A DNA stretch of 64,000 bases from positions 62,001 to 126,000 of the forward strand of contig NZ_JACOFR010000002.1 in the NCBI RefSeq assembly GCF_019455385.1, written 5' to 3'. Shown here piece by piece: positions 17,910 through 26,367 of the stretch (positions are counted from its first letter, which is position 1; every line of letters starts with the position of its first letter). The notes below the pieces were generated by a model, which had not been told where the DNA came from, did not search any database, and saw only the letters and a program-made list of their open reading frames with translations. The stretch comes from Bradyrhizobium sp. BR 10289 (GTDB lineage Bacteria; Pseudomonadota; Alphaproteobacteria; Rhizobiales; Xanthobacteraceae). The translations under genes and the position numbers were made by a program.

Positions 17910-17925
17910 AGTGATCCAGATCACT
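17910..17925. promoter_or_regulatory. 16-bp palindrome in divergent intergenic region
   Basis: AGTGATC and GATCACT flank a CA centre, giving arms of 7 bp. It lies 62 bp before the DUF2147 gene start and 150 bp before the divergent hydrolase start. It could be an operator, but no regulator is adjacent. Confidence 0.35.
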
Positions 17926-17986
17926 TTCAGCGATCGTGCCGGGGCGTATGCGTCGGTCCGGGGACCATCTGCTCAGGAGATGCGAA

Positions 17987-18859
17987 ATGAGGAAGCTGTT
18001 GGCCACGGCCGCATTCCTTTTGTTGGCGAGCACCGCTGCGCAAGCGCAGTACACTTTCGAATATGGCGGGCGCACCATCCGCATCGATCCCGACCGCGGC
18101 ACGGTGCAGATCCCCGGCGTCTACGACAACACCGGCCAGGGCAAGGCAAAGAAGCCCAAGAAGAACGAGGCGGCTCCAGGCCAGCAGACGCCGCAAGAAG
18201 CCAAGGCCAATCCCCAAGCGCCGGTGGCACCTGCTGCGCCCGTCGCCGCGGCTGCGACGGCCGAGCAGGCCCCTGCCCAGGCTCCCGCAGCCGCGGCGCC
18301 TCCCGCCCCGCCGGCACCGACCACGGCGAACAATGCTCCGGCTGAAGATGCAATGGTGCCGCCGCCTCGACCGGCGCCGAGCGCGGCCCCGACAGCGGCC
18401 GCAGTACCGCCCGCGCCGCTTCCACCGCCAGCTCCAACCGTTGCGGCCGCGCCCTCGGCGCCGCCGCCTCCGCCTGCTCCGCCACCTGCGCAGGTCCAGG
18501 CAGCCGCGGTCGCCCCGCCCGCTCCGGCTGCCGCCCCCGCGCGCGATCCCAATTCGCCGCTTGGCGTCTGGCTGACCGAGGAGAAAGAAGGCAAGGTCCG
18601 CATCGAGCAGTGCGGCAACAATCTCTGCGGCTATTCGGTCGACAGCAAATCGAACCAGAACGGCGAGCAGGTTTTGATCAACATGAAGCCCGGCAAGGAC
18701 CAGAAGGACCCAAAATGGTCCGGCCGCATCCTCGACCCCAACACCGGCTCGACCTACGATTCCACGATCGCGCTGAAGGGCACTGATCGCCTGCGCGTGC
18801 AGGGCTGCGCCTTCGGCGGCATGTTCTGCGGTGGCCAGACCTGGACGCGGGTGAACTAG
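17987..18859 (+). CDS. exported DUF2147-domain protein with Pro/Ala-rich linker
   Basis: A 290-residue exported protein. Residues 1-21 are a signal peptide (RKLLATAAFLLLASTAAQAQ). A short N-terminal segment (YTFEYGGRTIRIDPDRGTVQIPGVYDN) is followed by a long Pro/Ala-rich linker (about 45-185). The C-terminal DUF2147 domain (about 188-290) begins SPLGVWLTEEKEGKVRIEQCGNNLCGY and ends GQTWTRVN. AGGAG lies seven bases before the ATG at 17987. The linker suggests spanning of the peptidoglycan layer. The domain function is unknown; related proteins are short periplasmic beta proteins. Its 3' end overlaps the convergent GntR gene by 4 bp. Confidence 0.85.
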   Translation: MRKLLATAAFLLLASTAAQAQYTFEYGGRTIRIDPDRGTVQIPGVYDNTGQGKAKKPKKNEAAPGQQTPQEAKANPQAPVAPAAPVAAAATAEQAPAQAPAAAAPPAPPAPTTANNAPAEDAMVPPPRPAPSAAPTAAAVPPAPLPPPAPTVAAAPSAPPPPPAPPPAQVQAAAVAPPAPAAAPARDPNSPLGVWLTEEKEGKVRIEQCGNNLCGYSVDSKSNQNGEQVLINMKPGKDQKDPKWSGRILDPNTGSTYDSTIALKGTDRLRVQGCAFGGMFCGGQTWTRVN

Positions 18860-19560
18860 GTATCAGGGCTCTCCGGCTGAAGCTGCCGCTTGCGCGCGGC
18901 AGCGATCGGCTCGCGGCCGGCCCCGACCTGGGCGAGAGCTTCGACGAAGATCGGCTCCCACGCGCGGATGTGATGGCGCAGAAGGTTTGTCAGCGCCTCC
19001 TCCTTGCCTGCGCTTGCCAGCTCGATGATCCGGAAGTGCTCCGGTGCCGACTCGTTCTGGCGCGCGAGGCCCGCGCGCGAATTGATTCCGTAGAGCCGCA
19101 TCTGATCGCGCAGTCCCATCACCATCTCGGTTAGGCGAGGATTGTCGGCCGCATCCGTCAGCAACCGATGGAAGGTGCGATCCGCTTCGATGTAGAGGCC
19201 GATATCCTCGGTCTTGACCGCGCGCGCGATGGCTTCGGCCCAGGGATAAAGGACGCTGAGATCCTTGTCCGGCTTACGCGCGACCAATGACGCCGCGTGC
19301 AGTTCGAGGACGTCGCGCAGATCGAACAGATTGCGAAGCTCCGTCAAGGTGGGCTCGACGACCCTGAAGCCGCGATTGCGGACGGGTTCGATCAGGCCGC
19401 TCCGGCTCAACTCCAGCAAGGCTTCCCGCACCGGCGTCGACGAGACGCCGAGGCTCGCGGCCAGGGTCGGCACCGAATACATCGTGCCGGGGAGGCTCTG
19501 ACCAGAAATGATCTCCGCGCGCACCTGCTGCACGACCTGCTCGCGCAGATTCTGGTCCAT
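18856..19560 (-). CDS. GntR family regulator (FCD subfamily)
   Basis: A 234-residue regulator. The N-terminal winged helix (residues 5-72) contains SVPTLAASLGVSSTPVREALLELSRSGLIEPVRNRGFRV, the GntR DNA-binding signature. The C-terminal all-helical FCD effector domain (80-220) has the metal-binding residues expected: Asp in EADRTFHRLL, His in the same motif, and a later His in LRHHIRAWEP. Such regulators usually sense an organic acid that their target operon consumes. It is divergent from the molybdoenzyme-reductase fusion and AtoE genes and very probably controls them through the palindrome at 19646-19670. Confidence 0.93.
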   Translation of the reverse strand: MDQNLREQVVQQVRAEIISGQSLPGTMYSVPTLAASLGVSSTPVREALLELSRSGLIEPVRNRGFRVVEPTLTELRNLFDLRDVLELHAASLVARKPDKDLSVLYPWAEAIARAVKTEDIGLYIEADRTFHRLLTDAADNPRLTEMVMGLRDQMRLYGINSRAGLARQNESAPEHFRIIELASAGKEEALTNLLRHHIRAWEPIFVEALAQVGAGREPIAAARKRQLQPESPDT

Positions 19561-19645
19561 GTCCCCTCCTGTTCGCGATTGCCGCCCGATCTATCAGCAC
19601 CGCCCAAAGAATGCACTTGACCATAGAGGTGCCTCCGTCCAGCAT

Positions 19646-19670
19646 GTAGCGCATTACTGTAATGCACTAC
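19646..19670. promoter_or_regulatory. 25-bp operator-like palindrome for the GntR regulator
   Basis: The core GCATTAC-T-GTAATGC (19651-19665) is a perfect palindrome, extended by GTAG/CTAC arms with one mismatched pair. It ends 13 bp before the ATG of the fusion gene. The half-site AATGCACT occurs here (19661-19668) and again 51 bp upstream (19610-19617), about five helical turns away, in the same orientation. This suggests cooperative binding by the divergent FCD-type GntR protein. Confidence 0.65.
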
Positions 19671-19683
19671 TCTTGGGCTGTCC

Positions 19684-22600
19684 ATGGCAGAACGCTATCC
19701 CGGCTATTGCACGCTCTGCCGTTCGCGGTGCGGTTCGACTACTGTCGTCGAGAACGGCCGGATGATCGCCGTGGAGAACGCGCCGGGGCACCCGACCGGC
19801 GGCGCCTTGTGCGCGAAGGGCCGCGCCGCCCCGGAGATGGTGCACAGCCCGCGCCGCCTCACCCACCCGCTCCGCCGGACCGCCCCGCGCGATGCGCCAG
19901 ACCCGGGCTGGGTGCAGATTTCCTGGGACGAAGCGCTCAGCGAAATCGCAGGGAAGCTCGGGCACATCCGCAGCAGCGCGGGCGCGGAAGCCGTTGCCTT
20001 CGCAGTCACGACGCCGAGCGGCACCCCCATGGTCGACAGTTTTGAGTGGGTCGAGCGCTTCATCCGCTGCTTCGGCAGCCCCAATCTGATCTATGCGGTC
20101 GAGATTTGCGGCTGGCACAAGGATTTCGCCCACGCTTTGACCTTCGGCCGCGGGATCGGTTTTCCCGATTACGACAATGCGGACGTCATCGTGCTGTGGG
20201 GACATAATCCCGCGCGGACCTGGCTTGCGCAGGCGACCCGCGTTGCCGACGCGCGCCGCCGTGGCGCACGCGTGGCGGTGGTCGATCCCAAGCCGAACGG
20301 ATCGGGGCAACAGGCCGATCTTTGGCTGCGCATCCGTCCCGGCGCCGATGGTGCTCTAGCGATGGCGGCGATCCGGCACCTGATTTCGACCGGCACGTTC
20401 GATGCGGAATTCGTGACGCGCTGGACCAATGCTCCGTTCCTGGTCGACACGCACACCGGCCATTTTGTCCGTGCGAGCGATGTATGGCCGGACCAGTCGC
20501 AGGACGCGTTCGTGGTGCTGGATCAATCCGGCAACGCGCGGCCGCACGATCCACGCAGTGAGGTGCTCGATTCCGCGACCTGCGCACTCGACGCGGAAGC
20601 AACGCTCCATGGTTTGGACGGACGTGCGATTGCCGCGAGAACCGCCTTCGCCCGCCTTGCGGCGGAAGCCGCGCCCTATACGGCGTCCAGTGTCGCCGCG
20701 ACGACCTGGCTCGATCAATCCAAAGTCGCCGCGTTCTGTGCACTGTTCGAGAACAGCCCGAAGCTCGCCTATCATTCGTGGACCGGCGTCGGCCAGCACA
20801 CCAATGCGACCGCGACCGAGCGGGCCATCGCGACCCTCTACGCACTCACCGGCGCCTGCGACCGACCGGGAGGCAATGTCTGGCAGGTGGCGCCGCCGAC
20901 ACGCGCGATCAACGACCTCAGCCTGCTGCCGCCGGGACAGAAGGAAAAGGCGCTCGGCCTCGACGAATTGCCGCTGGGGCCGCCGAGCCGCGGCTGGATC
21001 ACGGCGCGCGATTTCAGCCGCGCGGCGCTCGAGGGCGAGCCCTATCGCGTCAAGGCGCTGATGAGCTTCGGCACGAACTTCGTGGTGTCGCAGGGACATT
21101 CCTCGCGCAATCGCGAAGCGCTGCGCGCGCTCGACTTCCATGTCCATGCCGACATGTTCATGAACCCGACCGCCGAGAATGCCGATATCGTGCTGCCCGC
21201 AGGCATGCCCTGGGAACGGGACGCGCTGAAGATCGGCTTCGAGATCACGCAGGAAGCGGTCGAGACCATTCAATTCCGCCCGCAGATGCTGCCCCGGCAC
21301 GGCGAGAGCAAGGCCGATTACGAGATCGTCGCGGAGCTGGCGCTGCGCATGGGCATGGCGGAGCAATTTTTCGGCGGCGACATCCGCGCCGGCTGGAATT
21401 ACCAGCTGGCACCGCTCGGCATCACTATCGAGGACCTGCGCAAGTCTCCCGATGGCATGCGCTTTCCTCAGCCATTCCACCACGAAAAATACGCCGACAG
21501 AAAGAGCGACGGGACGATCGCCGGTTTTGCGACGCCGACGCGGCGCGTCGAGATCTATTCCGAGTTGATGCTCGACCATGGCTATCCGCCGCTCGCAGGC
21601 CATATCGAGCCGGCCGAGAGTCCCATGGCCACGAGTCCGGACAAGCGGTTTCCGCTGGTGCTGACGACCGCCAAGAGCGGCTGGTTCGTCCACACTTCGC
21701 ATCGGCACATCGCGTCGCTCCGCAGGAAATCGCCCGACCCGGCCGTCGAGATCAGCAGCACGCTCGCGGCTCGCCAGGGTCTCGATGACGGCGACTGGGC
21801 CATCGTCGAGACGCCCTCCGGTCAGGTCCGGCTGAAAGTCCGCGTGAACGACGCGCTTGATGACCGCGTCGTCCTCGCCGAGTTCGGCTGGTGGGAGGAT
21901 TGTCCGCCGCTGGGACGTGGCGCCACCTCGCCCGCCGGCTTTCCGACATCGAACATGAATGACGCGCTGAGCGACGTCTCGCGCGACCCGGTCAGCGGCT
22001 CGGTGCCGCTGCGGGCCACGCTCTGCGATATCAGGCGCGATCAGTCCGCCAATCGCGGCCGCTGGACCGGGCGGCGCGCTTTCTCGGTCGCGCGTATCAG
22101 CCACGAGGCCGACGACGTCGTCGCAATCGACCTTGCCCCAAAGGACGGCGAAGCGCTTCCGTCGTATCGGCCGGGACAGCACGTCCTGCTGAGCTTGCCG
22201 GGTGTGGACGTCGTCCGCGCCTACTCACTGACGGGACACGGTTGTCAGGATGTGCTGTCGATTGCCGTCAAGAAACAGCCATCCAGCAGCGGCGTTCACC
22301 TCTCCGAGCGAGTCCATCGCCTTGCGATTGGCGACGAGATCTTCCTCGAAGTGCCCGGCGGGATCTTCACACCGCCCCTGCAGGGCGATCGGCCCCTGAT
22401 CTTTCTGGCGGCGGGTATCGGCATCACGCCGTTCATGAGCCATCTCGAAGCTCTGCTGTCGCTGGCGCCGGCCGAGCGGGTCAGCGACATCCTGCTGCTC
22501 TACACCTGCCGCAACGGCAACGAGCATCCTTTCGCCGCGCGGCTGCGGGAGCTCGCGGCGCAGTTGCCGCAGCTCAAGCTGATGACGGCGTTCACGGCGC

Positions 22601-23070
22601 CCCGCGCCACCGATCGGCTTCACGCGGATTACGACCAAGCGGGCCGCCCGGATCTGTCGGTGCTCGATCCGCTGCTGTCGCGACATCCCCTCGTCTACCT
22701 CTGCGGTTCGCCCGACTTCACCTCCGCAATGACCGAACGCCTCGTCGCGCGAGGCATCGCCAAATTCGACATCTTCGCTGAAGCCTTCGCGTCCCCGCCT
22801 GAGATCCCCACGACGCTGGAGCCGCAGACGATCCACCTCGCCGGCAGCGACAAGAGCTTCGTCTGGTCGCCCGAGCGCGGCACGCTGCTCGACGCCGCGC
22901 ATGAAGCGGGCGTGCCGCTGCCGAGCGGCTGCCGCGTCGGCCAGTGCGAGAGCTGCGCCATGCGCATCGTCGACGGCCGCGTCGCGCCGCTCGGCGGCGG
23001 CGATGCTTCGGCCGAACACTGCCTGACCTGTCAGGCCGTCCCGCTGTCGGAGCTCACGCTCGCGCTCTGA
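19684..23070 (+). CDS. molybdopterin oxidoreductase fused to a flavin/2Fe-2S reductase
   Basis: A 1128-residue cytoplasmic fusion (no signal peptide). Part 1 (about 1-780) is a DMSO-reductase-family bis-MGD enzyme. It has a [4Fe-4S] motif with Cys9, Cys12, Cys16 and Cys43, a likely Mo ligand Cys142 in VEICGWHKDF, the WGHNPARTWL and MSFGTNFVVSQG cofactor regions, and a C-terminal molydopterin-binding domain. Part 2 (about 790-1128) is a phthalate-dioxygenase-reductase-like module: FAD/FMN site RAYSLTG near 844, NAD site AAGIGITPFMSHLEALL near 910, and a plant-type [2Fe-2S] site (CRVGQCESC and a later CLTC) near 1083-1115. It should therefore use NAD(P)H directly. The substrate is unknown. The gene is divergent from GntR and is followed 51 bp later by an AtoE-like transporter. 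Confidence 0.9.
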   Translation: MAERYPGYCTLCRSRCGSTTVVENGRMIAVENAPGHPTGGALCAKGRAAPEMVHSPRRLTHPLRRTAPRDAPDPGWVQISWDEALSEIAGKLGHIRSSAGAEAVAFAVTTPSGTPMVDSFEWVERFIRCFGSPNLIYAVEICGWHKDFAHALTFGRGIGFPDYDNADVIVLWGHNPARTWLAQATRVADARRRGARVAVVDPKPNGSGQQADLWLRIRPGADGALAMAAIRHLISTGTFDAEFVTRWTNAPFLVDTHTGHFVRASDVWPDQSQDAFVVLDQSGNARPHDPRSEVLDSATCALDAEATLHGLDGRAIAARTAFARLAAEAAPYTASSVAATTWLDQSKVAAFCALFENSPKLAYHSWTGVGQHTNATATERAIATLYALTGACDRPGGNVWQVAPPTRAINDLSLLPPGQKEKALGLDELPLGPPSRGWITARDFSRAALEGEPYRVKALMSFGTNFVVSQGHSSRNREALRALDFHVHADMFMNPTAENADIVLPAGMPWERDALKIGFEITQEAVETIQFRPQMLPRHGESKADYEIVAELALRMGMAEQFFGGDIRAGWNYQLAPLGITIEDLRKSPDGMRFPQPFHHEKYADRKSDGTIAGFATPTRRVEIYSELMLDHGYPPLAGHIEPAESPMATSPDKRFPLVLTTAKSGWFVHTSHRHIASLRRKSPDPAVEISSTLAARQGLDDGDWAIVETPSGQVRLKVRVNDALDDRVVLAEFGWWEDCPPLGRGATSPAGFPTSNMNDALSDVSRDPVSGSVPLRATLCDIRRDQSANRGRWTGRRAFSVARISHEADDVVAIDLAPKDGEALPSYRPGQHVLLSLPGVDVVRAYSLTGHGCQDVLSIAVKKQPSSSGVHLSERVHRLAIGDEIFLEVPGGIFTPPLQGDRPLIFLAAGIGITPFMSHLEALLSLAPAERVSDILLLYTCRNGNEHPFAARLRELAAQLPQLKLMTAFTAPRATDRLHADYDQAGRPDLSVLDPLLSRHPLVYLCGSPDFTSAMTERLVARGIAKFDIFAEAFASPPEIPTTLEPQTIHLAGSDKSFVWSPERGTLLDAAHEAGVPLPSGCRVGQCESCAMRIVDGRVAPLGGGDASAEHCLTCQAVPLSELTLAL

Positions 23071-23121
23071 CCACGCACCGCGACTTTCAACCACGACCAA
23101 CACTGCCAAAATTGGGGGCTG

Positions 23122-24576
23122 ATGATGACGACTGTTTCCGGCGACTCTCTCAAAGAGAGCGCATTGACCGAGACCAATCTGCTGGCGAGGTTCTCGCAGC
23201 GCCTCGTGGTCTTCTCCGAGCGCTGGTTTCCGGACGCCTACGTGTTCGTGCTGATTGCCGTCATCGCGATCGCCGTCGGCACCATCGTGCACGGCGGATC
23301 GCCGCTCGCCGTCAGCCGCGCGTTCGGCGACGGCTTCTGGAATCTCATCCCCTTCACCATGCAGATGGCGCTGGTGGCAATCGGCGGCTATGTCGTCGCG
23401 ATGTCGCCGCCCATCGCCGCCGCGCTGCGTCGGCTGGCTGCCGTGCCGTCGACCGGACGTGGTGCCGTGGTCTTCGTCGGTGTCCTCAGCATTCTGCTGT
23501 CGCTGGTCAATTGGGGACTGAGCCTGATCTTCTCGGGCCTCTTGGTGCGCGAGATCGCGCGCCGCAAGGACATCAAGCTCGACTATCGCGCCGCAGGCGC
23601 TGCCGGCTATCTCGGCCTCGGCTGCGGCTTCACGCTCGGCATCACCTCGTCGGCGGCCCAGCTCCAGGCCAATGCCGCGAGCATTCCGGCTTCGCTGCTG
23701 CCGATCACCGGCGTCATCGGGTTCGCCGAGACCATCCTGACCTGGCAAAATCTCCTGACCACCGTCCTTGTCACGGTCGTCTCGGCGGTCATCTGCTATC
23801 TGACTACGCCCAACGTGGCGGAAACCAAGACCGCGGAGGATCTCGGCGTGTCGCTCGAAGACGACACGATCAAGCCCAAAGCTCCCTCCCGCCCCGGCGA
23901 CTTCCTCGAATTCAGCCCGATCCTGACGATCCTGATCGTCGTGCTGGCACTTGGCTGGCTGTGGCAGACCTTCCAGTCCGGCAATCCGCTGATCACCCTG
24001 TCGGGCCTGAACACCTACAATTTCGTCTTCCTGATCCTCGGCATCCTGCTGCACTGGCGTCCGCGCAGCCTGCTCGAAGCCTTCTCCAAGGCGATGCCGA
24101 GCGTCTCGGGCGTGCTGCTGCAGTTTCCGTTCTATGCAGGCATCGCCCAGATGCTCACGAAGGTCCCGAACGCCAAGGGCGTGACGCTATCAGACACGAT
24201 CGCACACTGGTTCGTCGACGCGTCCGCCAGCACGACCGTGTTCTCCTTCCTGGTCGGCATCTATTCGGCGGTGCTCGGCTTCTTCATTCCGTCGGCGGGC
24301 GGCAAGTGGATCATCGAGGCGCCCTACATCATGAAGGCGGCGAACGCGGTCGGCGCGCATCTGGGGTGGACCGTCATGGTCTACAACATCGCCGAGACCC
24401 TGCCGAACTTCATCAATCCGTTCTGGATGCTGCCGCTGCTCGGCATCCTCGGGCTGAAGTCGAAGGACCTGATCGGCTACACCTCGGTGCAGTTCCTCAT
24501 CCACTTCCCGATCGTGATGATCGTGGCGGCGATCCTGATGTCGACCTTCACGTATCACCCGCCGGTCCTGCCCTGA
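23122..24576 (+). CDS. atoE: AtoE/short-chain fatty acid family transporter
   Basis: A 484-residue inner-membrane protein with about 12 predicted spans. It matches the AtoE (short-chain fatty acid transporter, TIGR00366-type) family: RFSQRLVVFSERWFPDAYVFVLI at the N-terminus, LVNWGLSLIFSGLLVREIARR, GFTLGITSSAAQLQANAAS, and the C-terminal GFFIPSAGGKWIIEAPYIMKAANAVG and MVYNIAETLPNFINPFWMLP motifs. Family members carry short-chain acids such as acetoacetate or butyrate. It is the second gene of the GntR-controlled unit, which suggests that the molybdoenzyme acts on a short-chain carboxylic acid. A hairpin follows 10 bp after the stop. Confidence 0.9.
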   Translation: MMTTVSGDSLKESALTETNLLARFSQRLVVFSERWFPDAYVFVLIAVIAIAVGTIVHGGSPLAVSRAFGDGFWNLIPFTMQMALVAIGGYVVAMSPPIAAALRRLAAVPSTGRGAVVFVGVLSILLSLVNWGLSLIFSGLLVREIARRKDIKLDYRAAGAAGYLGLGCGFTLGITSSAAQLQANAASIPASLLPITGVIGFAETILTWQNLLTTVLVTVVSAVICYLTTPNVAETKTAEDLGVSLEDDTIKPKAPSRPGDFLEFSPILTILIVVLALGWLWQTFQSGNPLITLSGLNTYNFVFLILGILLHWRPRSLLEAFSKAMPSVSGVLLQFPFYAGIAQMLTKVPNAKGVTLSDTIAHWFVDASASTTVFSFLVGIYSAVLGFFIPSAGGKWIIEAPYIMKAANAVGAHLGWTVMVYNIAETLPNFINPFWMLPLLGILGLKSKDLIGYTSVQFLIHFPIVMIVAAILMSTFTYHPPVLP

Positions 24577-24586
24577 GGTCGCAAGC

Positions 24587-24615
24587 ATCGGCAGCGGGGC
24601 AATCCCGCTGCCGAT
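24587..24615 (+). terminator. terminator-like hairpin after atoE
   Basis: A perfect 12-bp stem, ATCGGCAGCGGG (24587-24598) with its complement at 24604-24615 and a 5-base loop. There is no clear T run, so it may be a weak or Rho-assisted end of the molybdoenzyme-atoE transcript. Confidence 0.6.
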
Positions 24616-24741
24616 CTGTGCGGTTGCGCACAGAAGGAGCGGTCCGGGAGCCACGACGGCCGGGTATGGCGTGACGCCTCTCACATCGCCCGCGCACCGC
24701 CCATGGCACGATCCCCGCAGGATCAACCAACGGGGCGTGTC

Positions 24742-25098
24742 ATGAACGGATTTCGCAAAGGTCTCTTCGCCACCATCGTCGCCATCGCTTTCCCGCTCGC
24801 ACAGGCCGACGCGGCAGGCTCCACCTTCGACGGCGCATGGAGTGTCCGCATCTCGTCGTCGAGCGAGACCTGTGGCAACGGCGCGACCGTCGCAATCGGC
24901 ATCAGCAATGGCCAGATCGCCTCGAGCAGCGCCGCGGTGACGGCATCGGGCCGCGTCGCCGAAGCCGGCAGCATCAACGTCACCCTGAGCACCGGCATCA
25001 AGCGCGCGGTCGGCTTCGGCCGGCTTAGTGGCACCTCCGGCTCCGGCACCTGGAGCGGCGCGATGTGCAAGGGCACATGGACCGCGGAGCGGATGTAG
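24742..25098 (+). CDS. small exported protein, unknown function
   Basis: A 118-residue protein. Residues 1-24 form a signal peptide (FRKGLFATIVAIAFPLAQADAAG). The mature part is Gly/Ser-rich and beta-like (TFDGAWSVRISSSSETCGNGATVAIGISNGQI, then GFGRLSGTSGSGTWSGAMCKGTWTAERM), with two Cys that could form a disulfide. This pattern recurs in many Bradyrhizobium exported proteins of unknown function. I chose ATG 24742 because the upstream in-frame residues do not belong to the signal peptide. Confidence 0.75.
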   Translation: MNGFRKGLFATIVAIAFPLAQADAAGSTFDGAWSVRISSSSETCGNGATVAIGISNGQIASSSAAVTASGRVAEAGSINVTLSTGIKRAVGFGRLSGTSGSGTWSGAMCKGTWTAERM

Positions 25099-25108
25099 GT
25101 TCGCCGTA

Positions 25109-25233
25109 TCCCGGACAAGCAGCGACGCGAAGCGTTGCTGCGCAGAGCCGGGACCCAGCAGCTTTCGTCGTCCGAACTCTCTGGGTCCCGGATCGGCGAC
25201 GCATCGCCTCATGGCGACGCGTCTTGTCCGGGA
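25109..25233. repeat. Bradyrhizobium-type intergenic palindromic repeat (copy 1)
   Basis: The ends TCCCGGACAAG (25109-25119) and CTTGTCCGGGA (25223-25233) are exact complements. Inside lies a second, nested pair GGGACCCAG/CTGGGTCCC. The same family, with GGGTCCCGGC and GGGACACGAG modules, recurs at 41078-41221. It fills the gap between the small exported protein gene and the cupin gene, and could form a long hairpin at both transcripts' ends. Confidence 0.75.
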
Positions 25234-25243
25234 CACGAGAGAA

Positions 25244-25648
25244 CTAGCCCAGCGGCGCCGAATAGTCCGCGTCCGTCACCGGGTCCAGCCAGGTCGAGAA
25301 CACGCCATCGAGCGCTTCCTGCATGGCGATGTGGCACATGCTGTTATCAGGCGAGGCGCCATGCCAATGCACTTCTCCCGGCGGAATCCAGACAGTGTCG
25401 CCGGGACGGATTTCCTGCACCGGGCCACCCTTGGTCTGGACCCGGCCGACGCCTGAAATCACGTAGAGCGTCTGCCCGAGCGGATGGTGGTGCCAGTTGG
25501 TGCGGGCGCCCGGCTCAAACGCAACGCGCGAGACGTTCAGCCGCGCCGGCGCAGGCGCCATGTTGATGGGATCCTGCAGCACGGTGCCGGTGAAGTGTTC
25601 CTTGGGCGCGCGGCGGGTCGGCCGCGCACCTGCGAGCGTGATGTCCAT
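25244..25648 (-). CDS. cupin-domain protein
   Basis: A 134-residue single-domain cupin. Motif 1 is NWHHHPLGQTLYVISGVGRV (three His plus the later residue set), and motif 2 is IRPGDTVWIPPGEVHWHGASP (His ligand), giving a metal-binding beta-barrel. It resembles the cupins found next to carboxymuconolactone-decarboxylase-like proteins and quercetin-type small dioxygenases. No signal peptide is present. It is encoded 20 bp after the RraA-like gene on the same strand, so the two are likely co-transcribed. The substrate is unknown. Confidence 0.88.
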   Translation of the reverse strand: MDITLAGARPTRRAPKEHFTGTVLQDPINMAPAPARLNVSRVAFEPGARTNWHHHPLGQTLYVISGVGRVQTKGGPVQEIRPGDTVWIPPGEVHWHGASPDNSMCHIAMQEALDGVFSTWLDPVTDADYSAPLG

Positions 25649-25668
25649 GGGAGTTACCTCGCTTCCTG

Positions 25669-26367
25669 TTACTTCTTACTGGCGGCGTAGCGCGCCTTGG
25701 TCTCGGCGTTCATGGGATAGAGGCCCGGCAGCACGGCGCCGTTGTTCACCTCGTTGACGATCCAGGCTTCCATGCGCTCCTGCTCGACGCCCTCGTTGAG
25801 AACGTGCTCAAGCATCGCCTGCGGGATCAGCACGCAGCCGTCCTGATCGGCAACGACGATGTCGTTGGGGAATACGGCGACGCCGCCGCAGCCGATCGGC
25901 TCGCCCCAGCCGACGAAAGTGAGGCCGGCAACCGACGGCGGCGCGGCATAGCCGTCGCACCAAACCGGGAGATTGGTGCCGAGCACGCCCTCGACGTCAC
26001 GCACCACGCCGTCGGTGACGAGCGCAGTGACGCCGCGCTTCACCATGCGGGCGCAGAGAATGTCGCCGAAGATGCCGGCATCGGTGATGCCCATCGCATC
26101 GACCACGGCGATGCAGTTCTCGGGCATCGCCTCGATCGCGGTGCGGGTCGAGATCGGCGAGGACCAGGATTCCGGCGTCGCCAGATCCTCGCGCGCCGGC
26201 ACGAAGCGTAGCGTGAAGGCGGGGCCCACCAGGCGCGGCAGGCCCGGACGCAGCGGGCGCGCGCCGCGCATCCAGACGTTGCGCAGGCCCTTCTTCAGCA
26301 GGACCGTGGTGATGGTGGCAGTGGTGATGCCGGCGAGGGTCTTGCGGGCTTCGGGGGACAGCGACAT
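25669..26367 (-). CDS. RraA-like / 4-hydroxy-4-methyl-2-oxoglutarate aldolase-family protein
   Basis: A 232-residue protein of the RraA/HMG-aldolase fold. It has the family core TATITTVLLKKGLRNVWM near the start, the phosphate/pyruvate-binding GDILCARMVKRGVTALVTDGVVRDVEGV near 115-142, and FPNDIVVADQDGCVLIP near 180. Members either inhibit RNase E (RraA) or act as metal-dependent aldolases/decarboxylases on 2-oxo acids. The Arg-Asp pair in TDGVVRDV is kept, which suits the aldolase type. I chose ATG 26367; the upstream extension to 26436 is non-homologous. It lies in front of a cupin gene and divergent from pxpBCA, a setting that favours a metabolic role. Confidence 0.85.
   Translation of the reverse strand: MSLSPEARKTLAGITTATITTVLLKKGLRNVWMRGARPLRPGLPRLVGPAFTLRFVPAREDLATPESWSSPISTRTAIEAMPENCIAVVDAMGITDAGIFGDILCARMVKRGVTALVTDGVVRDVEGVLGTNLPVWCDGYAAPPSVAGLTFVGWGEPIGCGGVAVFPNDIVVADQDGCVLIPQAMLEHVLNEGVEQERMEAWIVNEVNNGAVLPGLYPMNAETKARYAASKK

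Noticed and set aside
19617..19648. TTGACC as a -35 for the molybdoenzyme fusion gene
   Set aside because: No acceptable -10 is seen 16-19 bp downstream, so I do not call a promoter there.
20356..24054. Long minus-strand ORFs opposite the molybdoenzyme fusion and atoE
   Set aside because: They are shadows; the plus-strand products have clear cofactor motifs and membrane spans.
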